Numbered from the stretch's first letter, positions 42,165 to 51,440 are shown. The stretch: 64,000 nt of DNA from Actinacidiphila acidipaludis (GCF_019890725.1 NZ_JAINZZ010000006.1:186001-250000), one strand, 5' to 3'. Notes: generated by a model from the letters alone, not told the origin. A program made the numbers and translations.

Positions 42165-42308
42165 GAATTCCCGGCCGCCGGCCTGTTCCCGCAGCGGAGA
42201 GGTCCAGGCGGGCGGTACGGGAGAAGGGTCCTGGCGGCGGCCACGGCAGGGGACGGCCGGCGGCCGTCCGCCGGGACCTGTTTACGTTCGGCGTCCGCTC
42301 CCGGGACG

Positions 42309-42314
42309 TAGGGT
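42309..42314 (+). promoter_or_regulatory. -10 element of a probable leaderless gene
   Basis: TAGGGT six bases before the ATG of the F420/FMN oxidoreductase gene; no ribosome site in between. Confidence 0.45.
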
Positions 42315-42320
42315 GCGGAC

Positions 42321-42782
42321 ATGGCTTCCAACATCGCCACGAACACGACGGTCTCCCTCGACGATCTGCTGGACTTCGTCCGGCCCCGGCACCGGGCGAT
42401 CCTGCTCACCACCCGGGCGGACGGCCGGCCCCAGGGCTCCCCGCTGACGTGCGGGGTCGACGACTCCGGGCGCATCGTCGTCTCGACGTACCCCGAACGG
42501 GCCAAGACGAGGAACGCGCGGCGGGACCCGCGGGTCAGCGTCATCGTCCTGTCGGACGAGTGGAACGGGCCCTGGGTCCAGGTGGACGGCACCGCTGAGG
42601 TCCTGGACGTCCCCGAGGCGGTGGAACCGCTCGTGGAGTACTTCCGCAACATCTCGGGGGAGCACCCGGACTGGGCGGAGTATCGCGAGGCGATGCTGCG
42701 GCAGGGTAAGTCGTTGATCAGGATCACCCCCGAGAGGTGGGGGCCGGTTGCCACCGGCGGCTTCCCCGCTCATCTCGCCTGA
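42321..42782 (+). CDS. PPOX-class F420/FMN-dependent oxidoreductase-like protein
   Basis: 153 residues, split-barrel flavin fold: FVRPRHRAILLTTRADGRPQGSPL, then VVSTYPERAKTRNARRDPRVSV with the cofactor-phosphate Lys/Arg set, ending SLIRITPERWGPVA. In actinomycetes this group binds F420 or FMN/heme. Substrate unknown. TAGGGT sits six bases before the ATG, so the transcript is probably leaderless. Ends at the copy-D repeat. Confidence 0.88.
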   Translation: MASNIATNTTVSLDDLLDFVRPRHRAILLTTRADGRPQGSPLTCGVDDSGRIVVSTYPERAKTRNARRDPRVSVIVLSDEWNGPWVQVDGTAEVLDVPEAVEPLVEYFRNISGEHPDWAEYREAMLRQGKSLIRITPERWGPVATGGFPAHLA

Positions 42783-42784
42783 CC

Positions 42785-42960
42785 TCCCCCTCCCCTTCGG
42801 GGCTTGTCCTGCCCCTTGCGGTCCTTTGCCGTCTGCCGGTCGACCTGTGGTTGCTCGTCCGGGAGGTGCCCCCAGCGCGAACAACCACGACGAGGCAGCA
42901 GTCGGCAACGCACCCCCGCGGGGCAGCCCCGAAGCCGAACAGGGCGCGGGTAGGAAGAAC
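42785..42960. repeat. related inverted repeat (copy D)
   Basis: CGGGGCTTGTCCTGCCCCTT (left) pairs with the CGCGGGGCAGCCCCG end; the centre CGTCCGGGAGGTGCCCCCAG matches the middle arm of copy A. It lies between two convergent genes and may serve as their terminator. Confidence 0.8.
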
Positions 42961-42993
42961 CCGCATCCCTGTTCGGCGAACCCCGAAGGGCGG

Positions 42994-45324
42994 TCAAGAC
43001 TTGGGCGACGTCAAGTCGTACACCGTGGTGGACCCCACCGTCTTGGCCGAGTAATGACCCTGCACCCAGGACGAAATCTGGGACGCCGCCCCGGACCCCC
43101 CCATCGACCCCCCGAATCCACCGCCTCCGATGAAGTAGTGGATCCGCCCCTCGGCCACGTACTCCTGGAACTGGGCCAACGTGGGCGACGGGTCACTCCC
43201 GTTGAACCCGCCGATCGCCATCACCGGCTTCTGCGTGGCGAGCTGATAACTCGCCTGGTTCTGCGAGCCGATCGCCGCCGCGACCCACGTGTACCTGCCG
43301 GCGTCCGCCCGCAGCAGCTCCGTCATCTGCGAACTGACCTTCGCGCCGTCGAGCAGGCCGCCCATGCCGCCGCCTCCGCCCATGCCGCCGCGCATGCCGC
43401 CGGTCCGGCCCTGACCGGCACCTCCGGTGGCGCCGTTCCCGCCCCCGGTCGTCCCGGGAAACCCGTTCTGGCCGCCCTGCGGCGGCTGCCCCTGCGGGAA
43501 CTGGCCGCCCTGGCCCGTCGTCCCCCCGGCCGTCCCGCCAGGGAACTGCGGCATCCCCTGGCCGCCGTTCCCGACGCCACCGTTGCCGAAGCCGCGTCCG
43601 CCGAAACCACCGCGCCCCCCGCCGGGGCCCCCGCCGCCGGGGAATCCGCCCATGCCGCCCTGGACGGCCGGGCCGGCCGTGACGATCGACCCGGTGTGTC
43701 CCGTGCCGATGGTGTCCAGCGTGTAGGCGACCGGCCCGCCCAGGGCCGCCGCCAGTCCGGCGACCGCCCCGACCGTTCCGATGCGGGCTGGCACCCGGCC
43801 GGGCCACGCGGCGGCGAGCAGCGCGGCCGCCGCGGCCACACCGGCCACGACCACCGCGGTCCGCAGCCACGGGTGCCAGTCGGTGGACCGGCCGAGCAGG
43901 TCCGCCGACCACAGGCTCGTCCCCACGACGGCCACCGCCATGGTGACGGCCGCCGCCGGGTGGGTGCGCCGCTGCCACAGCATGCTCGCGGCCATGCCGA
44001 CGAGCGCCGCGATGTAGGGCGCGAGGGCGATGTTGTAGTACTGGTGGAAGATCCCGGACATGAAGCTGAACGTCGTGAACGTCATCATCAGGGCGCCGCC
44101 CCACAGCAGGAACGCGGCCCGTGCGGTGTCCGCTCGGCGGGCCCGCCGGGTGAGGACCAGGCCGACGACCAGGCACAGGAAGGCCGCGGGCAGCAGCCAG
44201 GCGATCTGGCCGCCCATCTCGGAGTTGAAGAGCCGGCCGATACCCGTCGCGCCCCACTGGCCGCCGCCGCCCGGGCCACCGCCGCCGCCGACGCTGCCGG
44301 TCTCGTTGCCGGTGATGCGGCCGAAGCCGTTGTAGCCGAAGGTCAGCGACAGGAAGCTGTTGTCCTGCGAACCGCCGATGTACGGGCGGGAGGACGCCGG
44401 CCACAGCTCGACGATCGCCACCCACCAGCCGCCGGCCGGCACCATCGCCAGCCCGGCGTACAGCAGTTGGAGCAGGCGCCGGGGCAGCCGGGCCGGGGCG
44501 CACACCGCGTAGACCACGGCCAGCGGCGGCACGATCAGCCACGCCTGCAGGGTCTTGGTGAGGAACGCCAGGCCGAACACCGCGCCCGCCAGCACCAGCC
44601 ACCGGGTCCTGGCCCCCTCCAGCGCGCGCAGCACGCAGTACACGGCCAGCACCATCAGCAGGGCCAGCAGCGCGTCGGGGTTGTTGAACCGGAACATCAG
44701 CGCGGCCACCGGGGTCACCGCGAGCACCGCGCCGGCCAGCAGTCCGGCGCCGGCGCTGAACCGGCGGCGGACCGCCGCGTACAGCACGCCCACGGTCGCG
44801 ACGCCCATCAGCGCCTCGGGCACCAGGATCTGCCAGGAGCCGAGCCCGAACAGCCGTACCGACAGGGCCATCGGCCACAGCGCGGCCGGCGGCTTGTCCA
44901 CGGTGATGGCGTTCGCCGCGTCGGAGGAACCGAAGAAGAACGCCTTCCAGCTCTGGCTGCCGGCCTGGACGGCCGCGGAGTAGAAGGAGTTGGCGTAGCC
45001 GGACGCGCTCAGGTCCCACAGGTAGAGCACGAGCGTGCCCAGCAGCAGGGCCAGGAACGCCGGCCGGGCCCACGCCGGGTCCTCCGGCCGTCCGCGCCAC
45101 AGGCGCCCGGCGCGGGAGGCCGGCCGCTCGGGGAGGCCGGCGCCGGGGACACCCCTCTCCTGGAGCCCGGTCGCGGGAACGCCGTGCGGCGCCGCGGGCA
45201 CGACCGGGCCTGCGCCGTCCCGCCCGGCCGCGTCCTGTCCGGGCACGGGTGCGTCCGGGGGCGGGGCCTGGAAGGCCTGGGCCGGAAGGTGCCCGGGGGG
45301 CGGGGTGTTGCTCGGCGCGGTCAT
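42994..45324 (-). CDS. GT39-type membrane mannosyl/aminoarabinose-like glycosyltransferase
   Basis: 776 residues. A 75-residue Pro/Gly-rich start, then about 12 membrane helices with the ArnT/PMT signature ITVDKPPAALWPMAL (cytosol-outside loop, catalytic Asp), RFNNPDALLALLMVLAVY and IFHQYYNIALAPYIAALVGM. A Gly-rich extracytoplasmic stretch (about 560-660) precedes a domain RADAGRYTWVAAAIGSQNQA and TVYDLTSP. GT39 enzymes move a sugar from polyprenyl-phosphate to an external acceptor. The ATG overlaps the GT2-GtrA stop: that protein makes and flips the donor, so they should work together. Confidence 0.92.
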   Translation of the reverse strand: MTAPSNTPPPGHLPAQAFQAPPPDAPVPGQDAAGRDGAGPVVPAAPHGVPATGLQERGVPGAGLPERPASRAGRLWRGRPEDPAWARPAFLALLLGTLVLYLWDLSASGYANSFYSAAVQAGSQSWKAFFFGSSDAANAITVDKPPAALWPMALSVRLFGLGSWQILVPEALMGVATVGVLYAAVRRRFSAGAGLLAGAVLAVTPVAALMFRFNNPDALLALLMVLAVYCVLRALEGARTRWLVLAGAVFGLAFLTKTLQAWLIVPPLAVVYAVCAPARLPRRLLQLLYAGLAMVPAGGWWVAIVELWPASSRPYIGGSQDNSFLSLTFGYNGFGRITGNETGSVGGGGGPGGGGQWGATGIGRLFNSEMGGQIAWLLPAAFLCLVVGLVLTRRARRADTARAAFLLWGGALMMTFTTFSFMSGIFHQYYNIALAPYIAALVGMAASMLWQRRTHPAAAVTMAVAVVGTSLWSADLLGRSTDWHPWLRTAVVVAGVAAAAALLAAAWPGRVPARIGTVGAVAGLAAALGGPVAYTLDTIGTGHTGSIVTAGPAVQGGMGGFPGGGGPGGGRGGFGGRGFGNGGVGNGGQGMPQFPGGTAGGTTGQGGQFPQGQPPQGGQNGFPGTTGGGNGATGGAGQGRTGGMRGGMGGGGGMGGLLDGAKVSSQMTELLRADAGRYTWVAAAIGSQNQASYQLATQKPVMAIGGFNGSDPSPTLAQFQEYVAEGRIHYFIGGGGFGGSMGGSGAASQISSWVQGHYSAKTVGSTTVYDLTSPKS

Positions 45325-46619
45325 CGCGCACTCCTCAGATCGGGGGCGGGTTCGCCGGGGGCCGCGGGCGTCCGGTCCGGAAAGACCCAGGCGCGGAAGA
45401 GCAGGAACCGCAGGACCGTCGCCGCCAGGTTCGCGGCGATCAGCGCGGCCAGTTCGGTGCCGTGCCCGGGCCGGGCGCTGGCCGTGTGGAGGGCGGCCAG
45501 CGAGCCGCTGGTCAGAGCCAGGCCGATGCCGAACACCACCAGACCCTGGGCCTGGTGGCGCACCGCGCGGTCCCGGCCGCGCACGCCGAAGGTCAGGCGG
45601 CGGTTGGCCGCGGTGTTGCCCAGCGCCGACAGCAGCAGCGCGAGGGCGTTGGCGGGCTGGGCGCCCATCCCGAGCCGGAACAGCACGTACAGGCCCAGGT
45701 AGACCAGGGTGCTCAGCGCGCCCACCACGCAGAAGCCGACGAGCTGCCGGGCCAGCCCCGGCGGGACGTCGGACAGGTCGCGGTCGCGCGGGTCGTCGCC
45801 GAACGGGCGGCGCAGCCGGTCCAGGGCCAGCCGGCCGGTGGCCAGCGCGCGGCCGACCCGCCACACGCCGCGCAGGTCGTCGGTGGCGGTGCGGACCAGG
45901 TCGACGCTGCTGTCGGGGTCGTCGACCCAGTCGACCGGCACCTCGTGGATGCGCAGGCCCGCACGTTCGGCGAGCACCAGCATCTCGGTGTCGAAGAACC
46001 AGCCGGTGTCCTCGACCATCGGCAGCAGGTGCTGCGCGACGTCGGCCCTGATGGCCTTGAAGCCGCACTGCGCGTCGGAGAAGCGGGCGGCCAGCGAGCC
46101 GCGCAGGATCAGGTTGTAGGCGCGGGAGATGAACTCCCGCTTGGCGCCGCGCACCACGCGCGAGGAGCGCGACAGCCGGGAGCCGATGGCCAGGTCGGAG
46201 TGGCCGGAGATCAGCGGCGCGACCAGCGGCAGCAGGGCGTTGAGGTCGGTGGACAGGTCCACGTCCATGTACGCCAGGACCGGCGCGTCGGACGCCGTCC
46301 ACACCGTGCGCAGGGCGCGTCCGCGGCCCTTCTGCTCCAGGCGGAAGGACTCGACCTCCGGCAGCTCCGCGGCCAGCGCCTTGGCGACCGCGGGTGTCAG
46401 GTCGGTGCTGGCGTTGTCGGCGACGGTGATCCGGAACGGGTAGGGAAAGGTGCCCGACAGGTGTGCGTGCAGCCGGCGGACACACGGCTCGAGATCGTCC
46501 TCCTCGTTGAACACGGGGATGACGACGTCGAGCACGGGTGCGCCCGCCGCGTGGTCAGGGTCTGCGGCCATGACCGGCAGGTGCTGCCGGGCGGGCAGGG
46601 TGCCGAGTGGGGTTCGCAT
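45321..46619 (-). CDS. bifunctional GT2 glycosyltransferase/GtrA family protein
   Basis: 432 residues. N-terminal GT2 domain (about 30-250) of the dolichyl/polyprenyl-phosphate sugar synthase type: DVVIPVFNEEDDLEPCVRR, AYMDVDLSTD (DxD-like metal site), QKGRGRALRTVW. C-terminal GtrA domain with four membrane helices (RQLVGFCVVGALSTLVYLGL, ANALALLLSALGNTAANRRL). It should form polyprenyl-phosphate-sugar inside and flip it for the GT39 enzyme. 25 bases after the histidine kinase gene in the same operon. The start at 46619 or the ATG at 46571. Confidence 0.93.
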   Translation of the reverse strand: MRTPLGTLPARQHLPVMAADPDHAAGAPVLDVVIPVFNEEDDLEPCVRRLHAHLSGTFPYPFRITVADNASTDLTPAVAKALAAELPEVESFRLEQKGRGRALRTVWTASDAPVLAYMDVDLSTDLNALLPLVAPLISGHSDLAIGSRLSRSSRVVRGAKREFISRAYNLILRGSLAARFSDAQCGFKAIRADVAQHLLPMVEDTGWFFDTEMLVLAERAGLRIHEVPVDWVDDPDSSVDLVRTATDDLRGVWRVGRALATGRLALDRLRRPFGDDPRDRDLSDVPPGLARQLVGFCVVGALSTLVYLGLYVLFRLGMGAQPANALALLLSALGNTAANRRLTFGVRGRDRAVRHQAQGLVVFGIGLALTSGSLAALHTASARPGHGTELAALIAANLAATVLRFLLFRAWVFPDRTPAAPGEPAPDLRSAR

Positions 46620-46644
46620 GCCACGACCCTCGGCAACCGCCCTG

Positions 46645-48171
46645 TCATGACGATGTGGTGAGGCTGGGGACGGGCTGTGAGAGTGCGGGCGGAAGGGTGA
46701 CGCTGAACACGGTGCGTCCGGGGGCGCTGTCCACGGTCACCCGGCCGCCGTGCGCGGCCACCACCGACTGCACGATCGCCAGGCCCAGACCGGTGCTGCC
46801 GGCCGCCCTCGACCGCGAGGTGTCGCCGCGCGCGAACCGCTCGAACACGCGCCGTTCGAGGTCCTCGGGGATGCCCGGACCGTCGTCCTCGACCTGGAGC
46901 AGCACCTCGCCGCGGCGGGGCGTGGCCACGCGCGCGGTGACGGTCGTGCCCGGCGGTGTGTGGGTGCGGGCGTTGGCCAGCAGGTTGGCGAGGACCTGCT
47001 GGAGGCGCTGGGCGTCGCCGTGCACGCAGACCGGCCGGTCGGGCAGGTCGAGCCGCCAGTGGTGGTCGCGACCCGCCGCGCGGGCGTCGCTGACCGCGTC
47101 GACCACGAGCGGCGACAGATCGGTCTCGTCGAAGCTGAGGGGGCGGCCGGCATCGAGCCGGGCGAGCAGCAGCAGGTCCTCCACCAGCGTCGTCATCCGG
47201 TCCGCCTCGGACTCGATGCGGCCCAGCGCGTGCCGGGTGTCGGGACCGGCCGGCTCCCGCCCGCGGCGCGTGAGTTCGGCGTAGCCGCGGATGGACGCGA
47301 GCGGCGTGCGCAGCTCGTGACTGGCGTCGGCGACGAACTGCCGCACCCGCGTCTCGCTCTCCTGGCGGGCGTGCAGGGCCGAACCGACGTGCCCGAGCAT
47401 GCGGTTGAGGGCCGCGCCGACCTCGCCGACCTCGGTCCGCGGATCGGCGTCCGCGTCCGGGACGCGTTCGTGCAGCGCCACCTCACCGCGGTGCAGGGGC
47501 AGTTCGGACACCCGGGTCGCGGTCGCGGCGAGCCGGCGCAGCGGCTCCAGCGCGATCCGCATGAGCGCGGCGCCCGCCAGCCCGGCGGCGACGAGTCCGG
47601 CGGCCGTGACCGACACCTCGACCCACATCAGGGTGGACAGGGTGTCCTCGACGCCCGCGGTGCTCATGCCGACGATCACGGTCGTGCCGTCGGACCCCGG
47701 CATCGCCGACTCCACCCGGTAGGTGCCCAGGCCCGGTATGGCCAGCGTGTGCGGGCTGCCGTCGCGCGGCACGTCCGCGAACGCCGCGGCCTGGGCGGAG
47801 GTCAGGTCCTTCGCCTCGAGCTGGCCGTCGGTGGAGTCGGCCGCGCTGACCGCGGCCTGGGTGACGGTTCCGGTCGCGCTGACGAGAGCGCCGACCGTCT
47901 CGCCTTCCTGGCCGCCCCCGGCGAGGAAGGGGAACGGCGGAAGATCCCTGTCGTGCGGCAGCGGGCCCCGCTCGGGGCCGTGCGGCCCGGAGGCGCGCAC
48001 CGCGACGTCCTGCACCTTGGCGTCGAGCTGCCCGTACAGGAAGTCGTGCAGCGCGAATATCGTCACCGCCCCGATCACCGAGCACACCACGGCGACCAGG
48101 ACGACACAGGACGCGACCAGGCGCCGGCGCAGCGACCAGCGGCGCCGCGGCGCAGGCCGCGTCCGCGTCAC
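46645..48171 (-). CDS. sensor histidine kinase with HAMP domain
   Basis: 508 residues from a GTG overlapping the response regulator stop. Membrane helix (about 18-41), external sensor (about 42-178), second helix (about 180-204), HAMP (about 206-260), DHp with FVADASHELRTPLASIRGYAE (His285) and HATPase with NLLANARTHTP, DDGPGIPED and GSTGLGLAIVQSVV. Signals through the upstream-encoded OmpR-type regulator. The operon then continues into GT2-GtrA and GT39, so envelope glycosylation may be its target. Confidence 0.96.
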   Translation of the reverse strand: MTRTRPAPRRRWSLRRRLVASCVVLVAVVCSVIGAVTIFALHDFLYGQLDAKVQDVAVRASGPHGPERGPLPHDRDLPPFPFLAGGGQEGETVGALVSATGTVTQAAVSAADSTDGQLEAKDLTSAQAAAFADVPRDGSPHTLAIPGLGTYRVESAMPGSDGTTVIVGMSTAGVEDTLSTLMWVEVSVTAAGLVAAGLAGAALMRIALEPLRRLAATATRVSELPLHRGEVALHERVPDADADPRTEVGEVGAALNRMLGHVGSALHARQESETRVRQFVADASHELRTPLASIRGYAELTRRGREPAGPDTRHALGRIESEADRMTTLVEDLLLLARLDAGRPLSFDETDLSPLVVDAVSDARAAGRDHHWRLDLPDRPVCVHGDAQRLQQVLANLLANARTHTPPGTTVTARVATPRRGEVLLQVEDDGPGIPEDLERRVFERFARGDTSRSRAAGSTGLGLAIVQSVVAAHGGRVTVDSAPGRTVFSVTLPPALSQPVPSLTTSS

Positions 48172-48998
48172 GCCGGCTCCCCCGGCTTGATCAGATACCC
48201 CGCGCCGCGCCGGGTGTGGATCATCGGGGAGCGGCCGGCGTCGATCTTCCGCCGCAGGTAGGAGATGTAGAGCTCGACGACGTTGGCCTGGCCGCCGAAG
48301 TCGTAGGACCAGACGCGGTCCAGTATCTGCGCCTTGCTGAGCACGCGGCGCGGATTGCGCATCAGGTAGCGCAGCAGCTCGAACTCGGTCGCGGTCAGGT
48401 GGATGTTGTCGCCGCCGCGGCTGACCTCGTGGCTGTCCTCGTTGAGCACCAGGTCGCCGACGACCAGCAGCGACTCGTTGCGCACCGCCGCCGCGCCGGA
48501 GCGCCGCAGCAGGCCGCGCAGGCGCGCCACGACCTCCTCCAGGCTGAACGGCTTCGTCACGTAGTCGTCACCGCCCGCGGTCAGGCCGGCGATGCGGTCC
48601 TCGACGGCGTCCTTGGCCGTCAGGAAGAGGACCGGCACGTCCGGGGTCTCCCGGCGCAGCCGGGCCAGCACCTCCAGGCCGTCCATGTCCGGCAGCATCA
48701 CGTCGAGCACGACCGCGTCCGGCCGCGACTCGCGCGCCGCGCGCAGGGCGCTGGTGCCGTCGGACTCGGTGAGGACCTGCCAGCCCTCGTAGCGCAGGGC
48801 CATCGAGAGGAGGTCGGCGAGGGGGGCTTCGTCGTCGACGACGAGGACGCGGACGGGGGAGCCGTCGGGCCGGGCGAGTTCCGCTGCCGCGGTGGTCTGG
48901 GGGACCTGGGCCTGGGCCGCCGTCGCCTGGGCCTGGACGGCCGCGGGGTCGGCGGGGGCCGAGGGGTGGGGCGTGGTCATCGGGGAGGTGGTTGCCAT
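48168..48998 (-). CDS. OmpR/PhoB-family response regulator
   Basis: 276 residues. An Ala/Gln-rich leader (1-48) precedes the receiver (VLVVDDEAPLADLL, phosphorylated D99 in VLDVMLPDMDG, Lys in YVTKPFS) and a winged-helix DNA-binding domain (LTATEFELLRYLMRNPRRVL, VVELYISYLRRKIDAG). ATG at 48998; an ATG six codons later is also possible. First gene of the four-gene operon. Confidence 0.95.
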   Translation of the reverse strand: MATTSPMTTPHPSAPADPAAVQAQATAAQAQVPQTTAAAELARPDGSPVRVLVVDDEAPLADLLSMALRYEGWQVLTESDGTSALRAARESRPDAVVLDVMLPDMDGLEVLARLRRETPDVPVLFLTAKDAVEDRIAGLTAGGDDYVTKPFSLEEVVARLRGLLRRSGAAAVRNESLLVVGDLVLNEDSHEVSRGGDNIHLTATEFELLRYLMRNPRRVLSKAQILDRVWSYDFGGQANVVELYISYLRRKIDAGRSPMIHTRRGAGYLIKPGEPA

Positions 48999-49360
48999 GC
49001 GGCAAGCCTGTGGGGTGGCTATGAAAGGAGCATGGGGCGTTTCTGTGAATCGTCTGAGAATCAGGTCGGCTCGGCGGGGGTTGGCGCGCCCGGGGGTGGG
49101 GTCCGGGGTGACCCGGGGCGCCGTTGCCGTGTGACGGGCGTGGTTGTTCGCGCTGGGGACACCTCCCGGGCGGAGCCTGGGGGACCCCGCGTCCTCGGCG
49201 GCGCTTGCTCGGTTTCTGGTGGCGCGGCCACTCCGCCAGTCGCTCGGAAGGGGGCGGAAAAGAGGTGCGGGGCGGACAGGGGTGATCGGGGGTGGGCAAG
49301 GGCGGGGGAGAAGTGGTCGGCGGGGCGTGGGGGGTGTCACCCGGGCGTACGGTCGTGGCC
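48999..49360. other. divergent intergenic region with repeat fragment
   Basis: It contains a fragment of the inverted repeat (49141-49200, GGTTGTTCGCGCTGGGGACA and CCTGGGGGACCCCGCG), a G-rich run near 49290-49330, and TACGGT just before the MEDS-STAS gene. No clear promoter for the response regulator was recognised. Confidence 0.55.
49141..49200. repeat. fragment of the inverted repeat family (copy E)
   Basis: GGACACCTCCCGGGCGGAGC aligns with GGGCACCTCCCGGACGAAGT of copies A to C; the rest of the element is absent. Confidence 0.7.
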
Positions 49361-50254
49361 ATGGCTGGACGGGCCGGCGGTGCGCGGACCCCCCGGGCGG
49401 TCGCCGTCGAGCGCCTCGCACCGGGCGATCACGCCTGCCTGCCGTACGACGCTCCCGGGCAGCCCTGGGCGGTGCGGGCCGCCTTCGCCGCCGGGGGGCT
49501 GGCCCGCGGCGAACGCGTTCTGCTGTTCACCGGCCCGGACACCGACGTCCCGAAGGCCCTGGACGCGCTGGAGGCGTACGACCTGCCCGCCCGGCAGGCG
49601 GCGGCCGAGGGCCGTCTCGCGGTGGTGCGCGACTCCCCCGGATACGACACGGCCCGCGGCTTCGACGCCGCGGCCCGTGCCGGTCATTGGGTGCGGGCCG
49701 CGGACGACGCGCGGTCCCGCGGTTTCACCGGCCTGCGCGCGGCCGGTGAGATGGCCTGGGCGGCCGGCCCCGGGGTCGATCCCGAGGAGCTGCGCACGTA
49801 CGAGCTGGGCCTGACAACGCTGTTCGCGGAACTCGGCTGCACCGCGCTGTGCGAGTACGACCACCGGGCCTTCCCGGCCGAGCAGTTGGAGCCACTGCTC
49901 GGCGTCCACCCGCTGTCCGTGGTGCCCGCAACCCCCGGCACGCTGCACGCGGTACGGGAGGGCGGTGTTCTGCGCCTGGCCGGGGACGCCGACCTGGCCA
50001 CCCGCGGTGCGTTCGAACTCGCCGTACGCGAAACGGATCGGGGCGTGATCGATCTGACGGGCCTGGCCATCCTCGACGCCCACTGCGCACGGGAGTTGGC
50101 GCGGCTGGGGGGTACGGGCGGCCTGCCGGTGGTACTGGAGTGCACGGACGCGCAGGCCCGGCTCCTGCGCATCTGCGGGCTGCGGAATCCGCCGGCGGGC
50201 GTGACCCTGAGTATCCGGGTGCCCGGACGGGACGCCGGCGGGTCCGCGGGCTGA
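49361..50254 (+). CDS. MEDS domain protein with C-terminal STAS-like domain
   Basis: 297 residues from ATG 49361. N-terminal MEDS domain (methanogen/methylotroph DcmR sensory; ERLAPGDHACLPYDAPG, RGERVLLFTGPDTD, LFAELGCTALCEYDHRAF, HPLSVV). C-terminal STAS fold (VLRLAGDADLATRGAFELAV, DLTGLAILDAHCARELARLG) as in anti-sigma-factor antagonists, though the phosphorylatable Ser is replaced (LDAHC). Likely a signalling protein that senses through MEDS and docks via STAS. No partner in the immediate neighbourhood. Confidence 0.9.
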   Translation: MAGRAGGARTPRAVAVERLAPGDHACLPYDAPGQPWAVRAAFAAGGLARGERVLLFTGPDTDVPKALDALEAYDLPARQAAAEGRLAVVRDSPGYDTARGFDAAARAGHWVRAADDARSRGFTGLRAAGEMAWAAGPGVDPEELRTYELGLTTLFAELGCTALCEYDHRAFPAEQLEPLLGVHPLSVVPATPGTLHAVREGGVLRLAGDADLATRGAFELAVRETDRGVIDLTGLAILDAHCARELARLGGTGGLPVVLECTDAQARLLRICGLRNPPAGVTLSIRVPGRDAGGSAG

Positions 50255-50268
50255 CGCCCGGCCGCCCG

Positions 50269-50829
50269 TCAGGCCTGTTCGCGCTGCTCCTCGGCGAGGA
50301 GCTGGAAGGCGACGGCGCCGTCGAGCGATTCACGGATGATGTCCGCGTGCCCGGCGTGCCGGGCCTGCTCCTCGACCAGGTGCATCAGGATCCAACGGGC
50401 GCTGCGCTGGGCGCCCTTGGGGAACCAGGGGGCCTCGGGCAGCGGGACGACCATGTCCAGGTCCGGCAGGGCGGCGACGGCCTCGGTGGTCTGCCGGGCG
50501 ACCTCCTCGAACTCGGCGAGGACGCCCGCGAGCGTCTCGTCGGGGAGCAGCCGGAACTCGTCCTCCCAGCCGGCGCTGCGGGTCGCGAGGTCGTCGTCGC
50601 CGCCGGGCTGCGGAACGCGCTGCATCAGGACTTCCTGGATCCAGTGGTGCTCGACGTGCGCCGCGTGCTTCACCAGGCCGCCGAGGGTCATCGCGCTGAC
50701 GCTGGGCCGCGCGGCCGCCTGCTCGTCGGTCAGGCCGCGCACGGCCCGCCGCAGGCCACCGCGCTGCGCCTCCAGGAACGCCAGCAGGGACTCCCGCTCA
50801 CCGGCTGCCGCCTCGACCAGACTCGGCAT
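50269..50829 (-). CDS. DinB family protein
   Basis: 186 residues, four-helix DinB/MDMPI fold with the metal-binding His set: LGGLVKHAAHVEHHWIQEV, RWILMHLVEEQARHAGHADIIRE. The group includes thiol-dependent S-transferases using mycothiol or bacillithiol. ATG 50829 preceded by GGTGGCGTG. Converges on the MEDS-STAS gene by 15 bases. Confidence 0.92.
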   Translation of the reverse strand: MPSLVEAAAGERESLLAFLEAQRGGLRRAVRGLTDEQAAARPSVSAMTLGGLVKHAAHVEHHWIQEVLMQRVPQPGGDDDLATRSAGWEDEFRLLPDETLAGVLAEFEEVARQTTEAVAALPDLDMVVPLPEAPWFPKGAQRSARWILMHLVEEQARHAGHADIIRESLDGAVAFQLLAEEQREQA

Positions 50830-51432
50830 CACGCCACCTCTTCCTTTGCTCAGCGGGATCTTTCGCCCGCGCCGACATCACCCAAGCTATGAGGTCTTGC
50901 GGTCAGCTTCCGTCCGCATCGCCGACCTGTCTTCTCGGCTGGGGCCCGGCCCCGTGGATCAGTTCCGAGCCGCGGAACGGAGGTCCTGAACCGTGGACAG
51001 GGTCGCGCCCCCTTCGGCCTCCGGGGTGCCCCCGGGCCCGGCTTCCGGGGTGCCCCCGGGCCCCGTCGCCGTCCACCGGTTCGCTGTGGCTGTTCGCGCA
51101 GTTCCCCGCGCCCCTGATCACGTGCCGTACGTCCGCACGTTGGGGGCAGTACGGCGGTACCCCGGCACACCCTCTGGGGCCACTTATCACTGCCAGGGGG
51201 TGGGGAGGAAGCGCTCCCCGCAGGAATGTGCATCCGCCCGGGTCAACGGGCGGAAGAACCCGCCATGCACAGTCCGAGGAGACGCTTCCGGACTGCCCCC
51301 AACAGACGGACAACGGCACGTGATCAGGGGCGCGGGGTCCCCCAGACTTCGTCCGGGAGGTGCCCCCAACGCGACAAGCCACCCACCGGGCGGAGGGCGG
51401 CCAACAAGACCTCGGGGCACCCCGGAAGCCGT
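50830..51432. other. 600-bp intergenic region filled by repeat copy C
   Basis: No gene with streptomycete codon bias is visible. The left 180 bases contain the DinB promoter side; the rest is the copy-C repeat which runs up to the stop codon of the GNAT gene at 51433. Confidence 0.7.
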
Positions 51433-51440
51433 TCAGCGCA
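51017..51440. repeat. long inverted repeat with internal deletion (copy C)
   Basis: The right half is complete and nearly identical to copy A (GCCAGGGGGTGGGGAGGAAG; CCGAGGAGACGCTTCCGGAC; CAGACTTCGTCCGGGAGGTG). The left half keeps GATCACGTGCCGT and ACGTTGGGGGCAGT but then jumps to the centre, losing the inner left arm. CCGGGGTGCCCCCGGGC is duplicated in tandem at 51026-51064. Confidence 0.9.

Noticed and set aside
49292..49360. Upstream extension of the MEDS-STAS protein (23 codons)
   Set aside because: Gly/Val-rich, no domain similarity; ATG 49361 directly precedes the MEDS motif region.
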